Source of the DNA: Pseudomonas fulva
GTDB taxonomy: Bacteria > Pseudomonadota > Gammaproteobacteria > Pseudomonadales > Pseudomonadaceae
NCBI RefSeq assembly: GCF_015680705.1
Contig: NZ_JADNYP010000020.1
Span: 1 to 64,000 of the forward strand
DNA length: 64,000 bases
Direction: 5' to 3'
Positions within the stretch are counted from its first letter, which is position 1. Every line of letters begins with the position of its first letter. The translations under genes were made by a program, and so were the position numbers. The notes under the pieces are model-generated. The model saw nothing but the letters and a program-made list of their open reading frames with translations, was not told the origin of the DNA and made no database searches. Shown in pieces: positions 51,189 through 59,908 of this stretch.

Positions 51189-51782
51189 ATGAGCAATGAC
51201 GCTGTCAATGCAGGCCGGCGTCGCTTCCTCGTGGCCGCCACATCCGTGGTGGGGGCGGCAGGGGCGGTAGGTGCTGCAGTGCCGTTCGTAGGGTCGTGGT
51301 TCCCCAGCGCCAAGGCGAAGGCCGCCGGAGCGCCGGTGAAGATCAACATTTCCAAGATCGAGCCTGGCCAGCAAATGGTGGCGGAGTGGCGCGGGCAGCC
51401 CGTGTTCATCGTGCGACGAACCGAAGAGATCCTTGGCAACCTGGCCAAGCTCGAGGCAGAGCTCGCCGATCCGCAGTCCGAGGCGTCGCAGCAGCCGACC
51501 TATGTCGACCCGCGCACCCGTTCGATCAAGCCCGAGATCCTGTTGCTGGTCGGTCTGTGCACCCACCTGGGTTGCTCGCCAACGTTCCGGCCGGAAGTCG
51601 CCCCGGCCGATCTCGGTCCGAAATGGCTCGGTGGCTACTTCTGCCCCTGTCACGGTTCGCATTATGACCTGGCCGGGCGCGTCTACCGGTCGCAGCCTGC
51701 CCCCCTCAACCTGCCAGTGCCACCGCATTCGTACGAGACGGATGAGGTGATCGTGGTCGGCATCGATCAGGAGAACGCGTGA
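51189..51782 (+). CDS. petA: Ubiquinol-cytochrome c reductase iron-sulfur (Rieske) subunit
   Basis: A 197-residue Rieske protein of cytochrome bc1. Twin-arginine signal-anchor (RRRFLVAATS, residues 10-19) and 2Fe-2S ligands in CTHLGC (about 124-129) and CPCHGSH (about 154-160). It moves electrons from ubiquinol to cytochrome c1 at the periplasmic face. Stop overlaps the cytochrome b start (TGATG). An AGAGGA site lies before the ATG. Confidence 0.96.
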   Translation: MSNDAVNAGRRRFLVAATSVVGAAGAVGAAVPFVGSWFPSAKAKAAGAPVKINISKIEPGQQMVAEWRGQPVFIVRRTEEILGNLAKLEAELADPQSEASQQPTYVDPRTRSIKPEILLLVGLCTHLGCSPTFRPEVAPADLGPKWLGGYFCPCHGSHYDLAGRVYRSQPAPLNLPVPPHSYETDEVIVVGIDQENA

Positions 51783-52993
51783 TGAGCAAGCTGATGGACT
51801 GGATCGATGCTCGTTTTCCGGCCACTCGGATGTGGGAAGAGCATCTGAGCAAGTACTACGCGCCGAAGAACTTCAACGTCTTGTACTTCTTCGGCTCCCT
51901 TGCGCTGCTGGTGCTGGTGAACCAGCTGGTCACCGGCGTCTGGTTGACCATGAGCTTCACGCCCACGGCAGAGGAGGCGTTCGCCTCGGTCGAATACATC
52001 ATGCGCGATGTCGAATACGGCTGGATCCTGCGCTACCTGCACTCGACCGGCGCTTCGGCATTCTTCATCGTGGTCTACCTGCACATGTTCCGCGGCTTGC
52101 TGTATGGCTCCTACCAGAAGCCGCGCGAACTGGTCTGGGTATTCGGGATGCTGATCTACCTGGCGCTGATGGCCGAGGCATTCATGGGTTACCTGCTGCC
52201 GTGGGGGCAGATGTCCTATTGGGGCGCGCAGGTGATCATCTCGCTGTTCGGCGCCATTCCGGTCATCGGCGATGACCTGACCCAGTGGATCCGGGGTGAC
52301 TACCTGGTGTCCGGGATCACCTTGAACCGCTTCTTCGCCCTGCATGTGGTGGCCCTGCCGATCGTCATCCTTGGCCTGGTGGCCCTGCACATCCTGGCGC
52401 TGCACGAAGTCGGCTCGAACAACCCCGATGGCATCGACATCAAGAAAACCAAGGACGAGAACGGCGTGCCGCTGGACGGGATCCCGTTCCATCCGTACTA
52501 CACCGTGAAGGACATCCTCGGGGTCGTGGTGTTCCTGCTGGTGTTCTGCGCCGTGGTGTTCTTCTTCCCGGAAATGGGCGGCTATTTCCTGGAAAAGCCC
52601 AACTTCGAGCCAGCCAATGCGTTCAAGACGCCCGAGCATATCGCACCTGTGTGGTATTTCACGCCGTTCTACGCGATCCTGCGCGCCGTGCCCGACAAGC
52701 TGTTCGGGGTCATGGCCATGGGCGCGGCCATCGCTGCGCTGTTCGTGCTGCCATGGCTCGATCGCAGCCCGGTGCGCTCGATGCGCTACAAGGGCTGGCC
52801 AAGCAGGCTCGCCCTGGCGATCTTCTGCGTGGCCTTCGTCACGCTCGGCGTGCTTGGCGTGCAGGCGCCCAGCCCGGGCCGGACATTGCTGGCGCAGGTC
52901 TGCACCGTGTTCTATTTCGCCTACTTCATCCTGATGCCGTTCTACACGGCGGTGGAAAAGACCAAACCGGTTCCGCAAAGGGTGACAGGCTGA
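51782..52993 (+). CDS. petB: Cytochrome b subunit of the bc1 complex
   Basis: A 403-residue integral membrane protein with about eight helices. Haem-binding histidines lie in helices B and D (LRYLHSTGASAFFIVVYLHM and RFFALHVVALPIVILGLVALH), and the quinol-site PEWY equivalent is the conserved PVWYFTPFYAILRAVP region. It oxidises ubiquinol and pumps charge. The ATG overlaps the petA stop by one base; its own stop overlaps the cytochrome c1 start. Confidence 0.95.
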   Translation: MSKLMDWIDARFPATRMWEEHLSKYYAPKNFNVLYFFGSLALLVLVNQLVTGVWLTMSFTPTAEEAFASVEYIMRDVEYGWILRYLHSTGASAFFIVVYLHMFRGLLYGSYQKPRELVWVFGMLIYLALMAEAFMGYLLPWGQMSYWGAQVIISLFGAIPVIGDDLTQWIRGDYLVSGITLNRFFALHVVALPIVILGLVALHILALHEVGSNNPDGIDIKKTKDENGVPLDGIPFHPYYTVKDILGVVVFLLVFCAVVFFFPEMGGYFLEKPNFEPANAFKTPEHIAPVWYFTPFYAILRAVPDKLFGVMAMGAAIAALFVLPWLDRSPVRSMRYKGWPSRLALAIFCVAFVTLGVLGVQAPSPGRTLLAQVCTVFYFAYFILMPFYTAVEKTKPVPQRVTG

Positions 52994-53772
52994 TGAACAA
53001 GCTCATTGCGGCATTGATGCTGATGATCCTGCCCATGCTGGCCATGGCTGCCGAGCCGGCCTTCGAACTCGACTCGGTCGACATCGACCTGACCGACAAG
53101 GCCGCCATGCAGGACGGTGCGCGAACATTCGTCAACTATTGCATGGGTTGCCACGGAGCCAGATTCCAGCGCTACGAGCGTGTTGCCGACGACCTTGGCA
53201 TCCCGCATGAACTGATGCTGGAAAAACTGGTGTTCACCGGCGCCAAGATCGGCGACCACATGAACAGCGCGATGCGCCCCGAGGATGCCAAGGTCTGGTT
53301 CGGCGCGGCGCCACCGGACCTGACCCTGGTCGCCCGGGTGCGCGGCAACGATTGGCTGTACAGCTACCTGCGCAGCTTCTACGAAGACAAGTCGCGCCCC
53401 TTTGGCAGCAACAACAAGGTCTTTCCTAATGTCGGCATGCCCAACGTGCTGGCCGGGCTGCAGGGCAACCAGGTGATAGGCTGCAAGCAGGTACAGAGCG
53501 TGGTCGACGGCAAGAAGCAGTTCGACCCATTGACCGGCAGCCCGCTCACCCACCAGGCATGCGACCAGCTGACCATCGAGCCGAATTCCGGTACCCTGAC
53601 GCCCGAGCAGTTCGATGAAAAGATCAGGAACCTGGTGACCTTCCTGGCTTACTCGGCCAACCCGGTCAAGCTCGAAAGCCAGCGCATCGGTACCTACGTG
53701 CTCTTGTACCTGGCTGTCTTGCTGGTATTGGCCTATCTGCTCAAGCGTGAGTACTGGAAGGATGTGCACTGA
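52993..53772 (+). CDS. petC: Cytochrome c1 subunit of the bc1 complex
   Basis: A 259-residue membrane-anchored cytochrome. Signal peptide residues 1-19 (ends AMA), haem motif C50-x-x-C53-H54 (CMGCH), axial Met probably in the NVGMPNVL stretch, and a C-terminal anchor (about 233-252) followed by KREYWKDVH. It passes electrons from the Rieske centre to periplasmic cytochrome c. Last gene of the petABC operon. Confidence 0.95.
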   Translation: MNKLIAALMLMILPMLAMAAEPAFELDSVDIDLTDKAAMQDGARTFVNYCMGCHGARFQRYERVADDLGIPHELMLEKLVFTGAKIGDHMNSAMRPEDAKVWFGAAPPDLTLVARVRGNDWLYSYLRSFYEDKSRPFGSNNKVFPNVGMPNVLAGLQGNQVIGCKQVQSVVDGKKQFDPLTGSPLTHQACDQLTIEPNSGTLTPEQFDEKIRNLVTFLAYSANPVKLESQRIGTYVLLYLAVLLVLAYLLKREYWKDVH

Positions 53773-53799
53773 GCACTGACAGGTTTCCGGTGGTTGGAC

Positions 53800-53813
53800 G
53801 CGCCCTGGGGCGC
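53800..53813. repeat. Hairpin between petC and sspA
   Basis: GCGCCC-TG-GGGCGC lies 27 bp after petC. A longer alternative pairs the ACGCGCCC start with a GGGGCGCGT about 30 bp downstream. The tail is weakly T-containing, so it may attenuate rather than terminate read-through into sspA. Confidence 0.4.
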
Positions 53814-53889
53814 TCTCGCGATACCGCGGGGGCCTCCGGGGCGCGTTCGTATTGCAGTTTTACAAGTTTCCCATGCGAGGAGGAGCACC

Positions 53890-54513
53890 ATGGGCGCGAC
53901 CAACAGGTTAGCCTGCTATTCCGACCCCGCTGACCATTATTCTCATCGGGTACGCCTGGTGCTGGCCGAGAAAGGCGTCATCGTCCAGATCATCGATGTC
54001 GATGCTGGTCGGCTGCCGTCCCGGCTGATCGAAGTGAACCCTTATGGCAGCGTGCCGACGCTGGTCGATCGCGACCTGGCGTTGTACGAACCGAGCGTGG
54101 TGATGGAGTACCTCGAGGAGCGTTACCCGCATCCGGCGCTGATGCCGGCCTATCCGGTGGCGCGCGGCAACAGTCGCTTGCTGATGCACCGTATCCAGCG
54201 CGACTGGTGCACGCTGGTGGATCGGATTCTCGACCCGCGCAGCCAGGACGCCGAGCGCACCGAGGCGCGCAAGGAGCTGCGCGAGAGCCTGACTGGCGTC
54301 TCGCCCTTGTTCGGCGAGTTTCCCTGTTTCATGAGCGAGGAGCAAAGTCTGGTCGACTGCTGTCTATTGCCAATACTATGGCGTCTACCCGTCATGAAGA
54401 TCGAATTGCCGCGGCAGGCCAAGCCGCTGCTGGACTACATGGAGCGACAGTTCGCCCGCGAGCCTTTCCTGGCGAGCCTCTCCGCTACCGAACGCGAAAT
54501 GCGCAATATCTAA
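53890..54513 (+). CDS. sspA: Stringent starvation protein A
   Basis: A 207-residue GST-fold RNA polymerase-associated protein. The thioredoxin-like N-terminal half starts RLACYSDPADHYSHRVRLVL; the helical half includes LVDCCLLPILWRLP. It modulates transcription during starvation and acid stress and affects virulence genes in several gammaproteobacteria. The start follows AGGAGG. sspB follows 10 bp later. An ordinary glutathione transferase is excluded by the sspB partner. Confidence 0.95.
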   Translation: MGATNRLACYSDPADHYSHRVRLVLAEKGVIVQIIDVDAGRLPSRLIEVNPYGSVPTLVDRDLALYEPSVVMEYLEERYPHPALMPAYPVARGNSRLLMHRIQRDWCTLVDRILDPRSQDAERTEARKELRESLTGVSPLFGEFPCFMSEEQSLVDCCLLPILWRLPVMKIELPRQAKPLLDYMERQFAREPFLASLSATEREMRNI

Positions 54514-54523
54514 GGAGCCGTTG

Positions 54524-54955
54524 ATGAAATCCAGTCGCCCCTACCTGGTGCGCTCGCTGTACGAATGGATCGTCGACAACGATTGCACCCCGCACATGCT
54601 GGTCAACGCCGAGTATCCGGCGGTCCAGGTACCTCAGGGCTTCGCCAGCGATGGCCAGATCGTCCTGAACATCTCGCCCAGCGCCGTGCGCAACCTGCAC
54701 ATGGACAACGAGGCGGTCAGCTTCGAGGGCCGCTTCAGTGGGGTGGCCCATACCCTGTACGTGCCGGTCGGCGCGATCCTTGGCATCTATGCCCGGGAAA
54801 ACGGCCAAGGCATGGTGTTCGAACTGGAGCCGCCATTGATCGAGGGAGACGAACTCGACGACGAGGCGCTGCAAGCGCCTGGCGCTGCTCGGCCGGACGA
54901 TGGTGGGCAGCCGCCGCGCCCGAGTGGTCCGCCAAGCCTGAAAGTGGTCAAGTAG
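54524..54955 (+). CDS. sspB: Stringent starvation protein B (ClpXP adaptor)
   Basis: A 143-residue adaptor that delivers ssrA-tagged proteins to ClpXP. The substrate-binding core (about 1-108, SRPYLVRSLYEWIVDNDCTP) is followed by a flexible acidic, proline-rich linker and a C-terminal ClpX-binding tail ending PPSLKVVK. ATG 54524 follows AAGGAG; a TTG one codon earlier is a minor alternative. Closed by a bidirectional terminator. Confidence 0.96.
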   Translation: MKSSRPYLVRSLYEWIVDNDCTPHMLVNAEYPAVQVPQGFASDGQIVLNISPSAVRNLHMDNEAVSFEGRFSGVAHTLYVPVGAILGIYARENGQGMVFELEPPLIEGDELDDEALQAPGAARPDDGGQPPRPSGPPSLKVVK

Positions 54956-54956
54956 C

Positions 54957-54990
54957 ATGAAAAAAGGCGATCCGCATGGATCGCCTTTTT
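54957..54990. terminator. Bidirectional terminator between sspB and suhB
   Basis: A stem AAAAAGGCGATCC / GGATCGCCTTTTT with loop GCAT serves both convergent genes. Confidence 0.95.
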
Positions 54991-55006
54991 CATTCCCGTG
55001 CCAGGA

Positions 55007-55825
55007 TCAACGCTTCATGTGTTCCGGCAGGTGCGGCTGGATGGCGGTGAGTACCGCCTTGAAGCACTTGATGTTGCCGGCCACGATGTGTCCCTTGTCG
55101 AGGAAGTCGTGGCCACCGGTGAAGTCGCTCACCAGGCCGCCTGCTTCTTGAATCAGCAGCACGCCCGCGGCCATGTCCCATTCGGACAGGCCCGACTCCC
55201 AGAAGGCATCGAAACGCCCGGCAGCGACGTAGGCCAGGTCCAGGCTCGCGGCGCCAGCGCGACGAATGCCGGCGGTCTGGCCGGTGAGGGCGCGGAACAT
55301 GCCCAGGTAATTGTCCAGATGGGCCATCTGGTCGTCACGGAAGGGGAAGCCGGTGCCGAGCAGGGCGCCGTCCAGGCTGGTGCGCGAGCTCACGCGCAGG
55401 CGGCGGCCGTTGAGCTGGGCGCCGCGACCGCGGCTGGCGGTGAATTCTTCCTGGCGTACCGGGTCGACGATCACGGCATGCTCCAGGCGACCGCGGTACT
55501 TGCAGGCGATGCTGACGGCGAAGTGCGGGATGCCACGCAGGAAGTTGGTGGTCCCGTCCAGCGGATCGATGATCCACAGGTAATCCTTGCCTTCCTCGCC
55601 GGAGCCGGCGTGCAGGCCGGTTTCCTCGCCCAGGATCGAGTGGTTCGGGTAGGCCTTGCGCAGGCTGTTGACGATGCTCTGTTCGGCGGCGCGATCGACC
55701 TCGGAAACGTAGTCCTTGGCGTTCTTCTCGTCGACCTTGATGGTATCCAGGCGTTCGATGGAGCGGAAAATCAGTTCACTGGCGCTGCGAGCGGCGCGCA
55801 GCGCGATATTCAGCATAGGCTGCAT
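55007..55825 (-). CDS. suhB: Inositol-1-monophosphatase SuhB
   Basis: A 272-residue Mg2+-dependent phosphatase that also acts in rRNA antitermination complexes and in pseudomonads affects virulence and secretion regulation. Metal and substrate motifs: GEETG (about 66-70), WIIDPLDGTTNFLRG (about 82-96), and WDMAAGVLLIQEAGG in the C-terminal half. The ATG at 55825 (MQPMLNIALRAARSASEL) is the known family start; in-frame upstream residues are non-homologous. Confidence 0.95.
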   Translation of the reverse strand: MQPMLNIALRAARSASELIFRSIERLDTIKVDEKNAKDYVSEVDRAAEQSIVNSLRKAYPNHSILGEETGLHAGSGEEGKDYLWIIDPLDGTTNFLRGIPHFAVSIACKYRGRLEHAVIVDPVRQEEFTASRGRGAQLNGRRLRVSSRTSLDGALLGTGFPFRDDQMAHLDNYLGMFRALTGQTAGIRRAGAASLDLAYVAAGRFDAFWESGLSEWDMAAGVLLIQEAGGLVSDFTGGHDFLDKGHIVAGNIKCFKAVLTAIQPHLPEHMKR

Positions 55826-55971
55826 GGGCGGTTCACCTGGAGTGTTAAAGAAAGCCGGACATTCTAGCAGAAAAGTTCGCTGGCTGAAGCGTGACATTTG
55901 CTTTCGTGGCGTAACCAGGAACGCTTCTGTAAGATTCCCTTTCCGTCAACTGCCTCTGTGAGCCCCTCACC

Positions 55972-56745
55972 TTGCTGCAAAATATTCGTGTTGTTCTGGT
56001 CAATACCAGCCACCCCGGGAACATCGGCGGCGCTGCGCGTGCCATGAAAAACATGGGCTTGTCGCGCCTGGTGCTGGTTCAGCCTCAGCACTTCCCGGCG
56101 CCCGACGCCTGCGCGCGCGCCTCCGGCGCCGACGATGTGCTCGAGGCCGCCGTCGTGGTCGATAGTCTCGAAGAGGCGCTGGCTGGCACCAGCCTGGTGC
56201 TGGGTACCAGCGCCCGCGACCGGCGCATTCCCTGGCCGCTGCTCGACCCGCGCGAGTGCGGTGCCAAGGTGGTCGAGCATGCCGCCCAGCAGGCGCAGAT
56301 CGCGCTGGTGTTCGGCCGCGAGCATGCCGGCCTGACCAACGAGGAACTGCAGCGATGTCACTTCCATGTACATATTCCCTCGAACCCCGACTTCAGCTCG
56401 CTGAACCTGGCCGCGGCCGTGCAGGTGCTCGCCTATGAGGTGCGCATGGCCTGGCTGTCCGCCAGCGACGCGCCTTCGAAGGTCGAGAAGTTCGAGGCCA
56501 ACTCGCTGCGCAGCGGCGAGCTGGCGACCATGGACGAAATGGAGCTGTTCTACGAACACTTGGAGCAGACCCTGGTGCAGATCGGCTTCCTCGACCCGGA
56601 AAAGCCCAAGCACCTGATGCCGCGCCTGCGCCGGCTGTATGGGCGCAGCGCGGTCAATCGTTCGGAAATGAGCATCTTGCGCGGCATCCTCACCGAGACC
56701 CAGAAGGCGGTCCGGGGCGAGCCGCACAAACGGAAGGACACATAA
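55972..56745 (+). CDS. trmJ: tRNA (cytidine/uridine-2'-O-)-methyltransferase TrmJ
   Basis: A 257-residue SPOUT methyltransferase that modifies position 32 of tRNAs. N-terminal SPOUT domain (1-165) includes VVLVNTSHPGNIGGAARAMK, LVFGREHAGLTNEEL and SSLNLAAAVQVLAYEVR at the knot. A C-terminal extension (170-257) is typical for bacterial TrmJ. Start is TTG, as the homology begins at LQNIRVVLVN. It is divergent from suhB. Followed directly by cysE. Confidence 0.94.
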   Translation: MLQNIRVVLVNTSHPGNIGGAARAMKNMGLSRLVLVQPQHFPAPDACARASGADDVLEAAVVVDSLEEALAGTSLVLGTSARDRRIPWPLLDPRECGAKVVEHAAQQAQIALVFGREHAGLTNEELQRCHFHVHIPSNPDFSSLNLAAAVQVLAYEVRMAWLSASDAPSKVEKFEANSLRSGELATMDEMELFYEHLEQTLVQIGFLDPEKPKHLMPRLRRLYGRSAVNRSEMSILRGILTETQKAVRGEPHKRKDT

Positions 56746-56748
56746 TAG

Positions 56749-57534
56749 ATGTTCGAGCGTCTGCGTGAAGATATCCAGAGCGTTTTTCATCGTGACCCGG
56801 CCGCGCGCAATGCCTTCGAGGTCCTGACCTGCTACCCCGGCATGCATGCCATCTGGCTGCATCGGCTGGGCCATGCCCTGTGGACTCGCGACTGCAAGTG
56901 GCTGGCGCGTCTGGTGTCGAACTTCGGTCGCTGGCTGACCGGAATCGAGATCCATCCGGGGGCCAAGGTCGGCCGGCGTTTCTTCATCGACCACGGCATG
57001 GGCATCGTCATCGGCGAGACGGCCGAGATCGGTGACGACGTCACGCTCTACCAGGGCGTGACTCTCGGTGGAACCAGCTGGAACAAGGGCAAGCGCCACC
57101 CGACCCTGGGCGATGGCGTGGTGGTCGGTGCCGGGGCCAAGGTGCTTGGCCCATTCACCGTCGGCGCCGGGGCGAAGATCGGCTCCAACGCCGTGGTCAC
57201 CAAGGCCGTGCCGCCGGGTGCCACGGCGGTGGGGATTCCCGGGCGCATCATCGTCAAGACCGAGGATGACGAGGTCGAGGTCAAGCGCAAGGCGATGGCC
57301 GCGAAGATCGGCTTCGATGCCTATGGCGTGAGCGCCGACATGCCCGATCCGGTAGCGCGGGCGATCGGCCAGTTGCTCGATCACCTGCAGGCGGTCGACG
57401 GACGCCTGGAGGACATGTGCCGCGAGCTGACCAAGCTCGATGGCAGCTACCGTGCCAAGGCGATGCCGGCATTGCGCGAGGAGGATTTCGCCGAGGTCAA
57501 GGAGACGGCGCCCGGCGACAGCCCGTCGCATTGA
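56749..57534 (+). CDS. cysE: Serine O-acetyltransferase
   Basis: A 261-residue hexapeptide-repeat enzyme that makes O-acetylserine, the precursor of cysteine and the source of the CysB inducer. The N-terminal helical domain is followed by left-handed beta-helix turns (IHPGAKVGRRFFIDHGMGIV, about 66-85, with the catalytic His). It begins 3 bp after trmJ. cysE beside the isc genes is a recurring gene order that fits sulfur supply for Fe-S assembly. Confidence 0.95.
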   Translation: MFERLREDIQSVFHRDPAARNAFEVLTCYPGMHAIWLHRLGHALWTRDCKWLARLVSNFGRWLTGIEIHPGAKVGRRFFIDHGMGIVIGETAEIGDDVTLYQGVTLGGTSWNKGKRHPTLGDGVVVGAGAKVLGPFTVGAGAKIGSNAVVTKAVPPGATAVGIPGRIIVKTEDDEVEVKRKAMAAKIGFDAYGVSADMPDPVARAIGQLLDHLQAVDGRLEDMCRELTKLDGSYRAKAMPALREEDFAEVKETAPGDSPSH

Positions 57535-57576
57535 CGGCGCGGCACGGCGGGGCGTGTGCTTGCGCTCCGCACCTGC

Positions 57577-57582
57577 TATGAT
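57577..57582 (+). promoter_or_regulatory. Candidate extended -10 upstream of iscR
   Basis: TATGAT with a TG one base upstream (TGCTATGAT) gives an extended -10. No good -35 lies at 17 bp. A second possible start site for the isc operon. Confidence 0.35.
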
Positions 57583-57627
57583 GCCGGCCGCCTTTCGGCT
57601 GCAAACCCGACTAAAGCAGTAGGTCTT

Positions 57628-57660
57628 ATAGTTGACTTGAATGCTCGGGAATTGCATACT
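57628..57660 (+). promoter_or_regulatory. isc operon promoter overlapped by an IscR type-1 site
   Basis: -35 TTGACT (57632-57637), 17-bp spacer, -10 CATACT (57655-57660). The stretch 57628-57652 matches the E. coli IscR type-1 pattern: ATAGTTGACT fits the left half fully, and the right half fits about seven of ten positions. It predicts repression of iscR by [2Fe-2S]-IscR. Confidence 0.75.
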
Positions 57661-57697
57661 TGCCCACATCCTGTAAATCCCGTGGTACCCAATAGCC

Positions 57698-58189
57698 ATG
57701 CGACTGACTACCAAAGGCCGATACGCCGTCACTGCCATGCTCGACCTGGCATTGCACGCGCAGCAGGGGCCGGTGTCTTTGGCCGACATATCCGAGCGCC
57801 AGGGCATTTCCCTTTCTTATCTGGAGCAGCTGTTCGCCAAGTTGCGACGCAACAGCCTGGTCTCGAGCGTGCGTGGCCCCGGTGGCGGCTACCAGCTGTC
57901 CCGCGCCATGGAGACCATCCAGGTGGTCCAGGTCATCGATGCGGTCAACGAATCGGTCGATGCCACCCGCTGCCAGGGTCTGGGAGACTGCCACTCCGGT
58001 GACACCTGCCTGACCCATCACCTGTGGTGCGATCTCAGCCAGCAGATCCACGAGTTCCTCAGTGGCATCAGCCTGGCCGACCTCGTCACCCGCCGCGAAG
58101 TGCAGGAAGTCGCCCAGCGCCAGGACCTGCGCCGTGTCGCCGGCCGGGCTGCCCAGATGGACAAGATTGAGACGTCCGCCGTCGAATGA
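57698..58189 (+). CDS. iscR: Fe-S cluster-sensing regulator IscR
   Basis: A 163-residue Rrf2-family regulator with N-terminal winged HTH (MRLTTKGRYAVTAMLDLALH) and cluster ligands Cys92, Cys98, Cys104 and His107 (RCQGLGDC, then TCLTHH). The [2Fe-2S] form represses isc. The operon start has an IscR site. Next gene is iscS. Confidence 0.97.
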   Translation: MRLTTKGRYAVTAMLDLALHAQQGPVSLADISERQGISLSYLEQLFAKLRRNSLVSSVRGPGGGYQLSRAMETIQVVQVIDAVNESVDATRCQGLGDCHSGDTCLTHHLWCDLSQQIHEFLSGISLADLVTRREVQEVAQRQDLRRVAGRAAQMDKIETSAVE

Positions 58190-58231
58190 ACGTTTCGGCG
58201 AGCGGCGCGACCGCCTGATAGGAGACAAGTA

Positions 58232-59446
58232 ATGAAGTTGCCGATCTACCTCGATTACTCCGCGACCACGCCGGTCGATCCCCGTGTCGCCCAGAAGATG
58301 TGCGAGTGCCTGACGCTCGACGGGAACTTCGGTAACCCGGCGTCGCGCTCCCACCTCTTTGGCTGGAAGGCCGAGGAAGCTGTCGAGAATGCCCGTCGCC
58401 AGGTCGCCGAGCTGGTCAATGCCGATCCGCGCGAGATCGTCTGGACCAGCGGTGCGACCGAATCCGACAACCTGGCGCTCAAGGGCGTGGCGCACTTCTA
58501 CCACACCAAGGGCAAGCACATCATCACCTCGAAGATCGAGCACAAGGCGGTCCTCGATACCGCTCGCCAGCTCGAGCGCGAAGGTTTCGAGGTGACTTAC
58601 CTGGAGCCGGGCGAAGACGGCATCGTCACGCCGATGATGGTCGAGGCGGCCCTGCGTGACGACACCATCCTGGTCTCGCTGATGCACGTCAACAACGAAG
58701 TCGGCTCGATCAACGACATCGCTGCCATCGGCGAGCTGACCCGCAGCCGCGGCGTGCTGTTGCATGTCGATGCCGCGCAGTCGGCCGGCAAGGTCGAGAT
58801 CGACCTGCAGAAGCTCAAGGTCGACCTGATGTCCTTCTCGGCGCACAAGGTCTACGGTCCCAAGGGCATCGGCGCGCTGTACGTCAGCCGCAAGCCGCGC
58901 GTGCGGCTGGAAGCCACCATTCATGGCGGTGGCCACGAGCGCGGCATGCGTTCGGGCACCTTGCCGACCCACCAGATCGTCGGCATGGGCGAGGCCTTCG
59001 CCATCGCCAGGCAAGAGATGGCCAGCGAGAACGTGCGCATCAAGGCCCTGAGCGACCGCTTCTTCAAGCAGGTCTCGGACCTCGAGGAGCTGTACGTCAA
59101 CGGCAGCCGCACCGCGCGCGTGCCGCACAACCTGAACCTGAGCTTCAACTACGTCGAGGGTGAATCGCTGCTGATGTCCCTCAAGGACATTGCCGTATCG
59201 TCCGGCTCGGCCTGTACCTCGGCGTCCCTGGAACCGTCCTACGTGTTGCGTGCCCTGGGTCGCAACGACGAACTGGCCCACAGCTCCATCCGCTTCTCCT
59301 TCGGTCGCTTCACCACCGAAGAGGAAGTCGACTACGCCGCGCAGAAGGTCTGCGAGGCCGTGAACAAGCTGCGCGAGCTGTCGCCGTTGTGGGACATGTA
59401 CAAGGACGGCGTCGACATCTCCAAGATCGAGTGGGCCGCCCACTAA
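58232..59446 (+). CDS. iscS: Cysteine desulfurase IscS
   Basis: A 404-residue PLP enzyme that takes sulfur from cysteine for Fe-S clusters, tRNA thiolation and molybdopterin. PLP lysine Lys206 is in FSAHKVYG, and the persulfide Cys328 is in GSACTSAS; both positions are standard. The start follows GGAG 5-6 bp after iscR. Confidence 0.98.
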   Translation: MKLPIYLDYSATTPVDPRVAQKMCECLTLDGNFGNPASRSHLFGWKAEEAVENARRQVAELVNADPREIVWTSGATESDNLALKGVAHFYHTKGKHIITSKIEHKAVLDTARQLEREGFEVTYLEPGEDGIVTPMMVEAALRDDTILVSLMHVNNEVGSINDIAAIGELTRSRGVLLHVDAAQSAGKVEIDLQKLKVDLMSFSAHKVYGPKGIGALYVSRKPRVRLEATIHGGGHERGMRSGTLPTHQIVGMGEAFAIARQEMASENVRIKALSDRFFKQVSDLEELYVNGSRTARVPHNLNLSFNYVEGESLLMSLKDIAVSSGSACTSASLEPSYVLRALGRNDELAHSSIRFSFGRFTTEEEVDYAAQKVCEAVNKLRELSPLWDMYKDGVDISKIEWAAH

Positions 59447-59491
59447 GCAGTCGCCGACAGAGCGGCTCCCTGATGAGGAAGGAATTGCACC

Positions 59492-59878
59492 ATGGCATAC
59501 AGTGAAAAGGTCATCGACCACTACGAAAACCCTCGCAACGTCGGCAAGATGAATGCCGAGGACCCGGACGTCGGGACCGGCATGGTCGGCGCCCCGGCCT
59601 GCGGTGACGTCATGCGCCTGCAGATCAAGGTCAACGAACAGGGCGTCATCGAGGACGCCAAGTTCAAGACCTACGGCTGCGGCTCGGCCATCGCTTCCAG
59701 CTCCCTGGCCACCGAGTGGATGAAGGGCAAGACCCTGGACGAAGCCGAGACCATCAAGAACACCCAGCTGGCCGAGGAACTGGCCCTGCCGCCGGTCAAG
59801 ATCCACTGCTCGGTACTCGCCGAAGACGCCATCAAGGCGGCCGTGCGTGACTACAAGCAGAAGAAAGGCTTGCTCTAA
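59492..59878 (+). CDS. iscU: Fe-S cluster scaffold IscU
   Basis: A 128-residue scaffold on which clusters are built from IscS sulfur. The three cluster cysteines lie in GAPACGDVM, YGCGSAIAS and IHCSVLAED. The LPPVK motif before the third Cys is recognised by HscA. Third gene of the operon. Confidence 0.98.
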   Translation: MAYSEKVIDHYENPRNVGKMNAEDPDVGTGMVGAPACGDVMRLQIKVNEQGVIEDAKFKTYGCGSAIASSSLATEWMKGKTLDEAETIKNTQLAEELALPPVKIHCSVLAEDAIKAAVRDYKQKKGLL

Positions 59879-59908
59879 CCGCCGCCTGGCAAAAGGTAAG
59901 GAGTCTCG

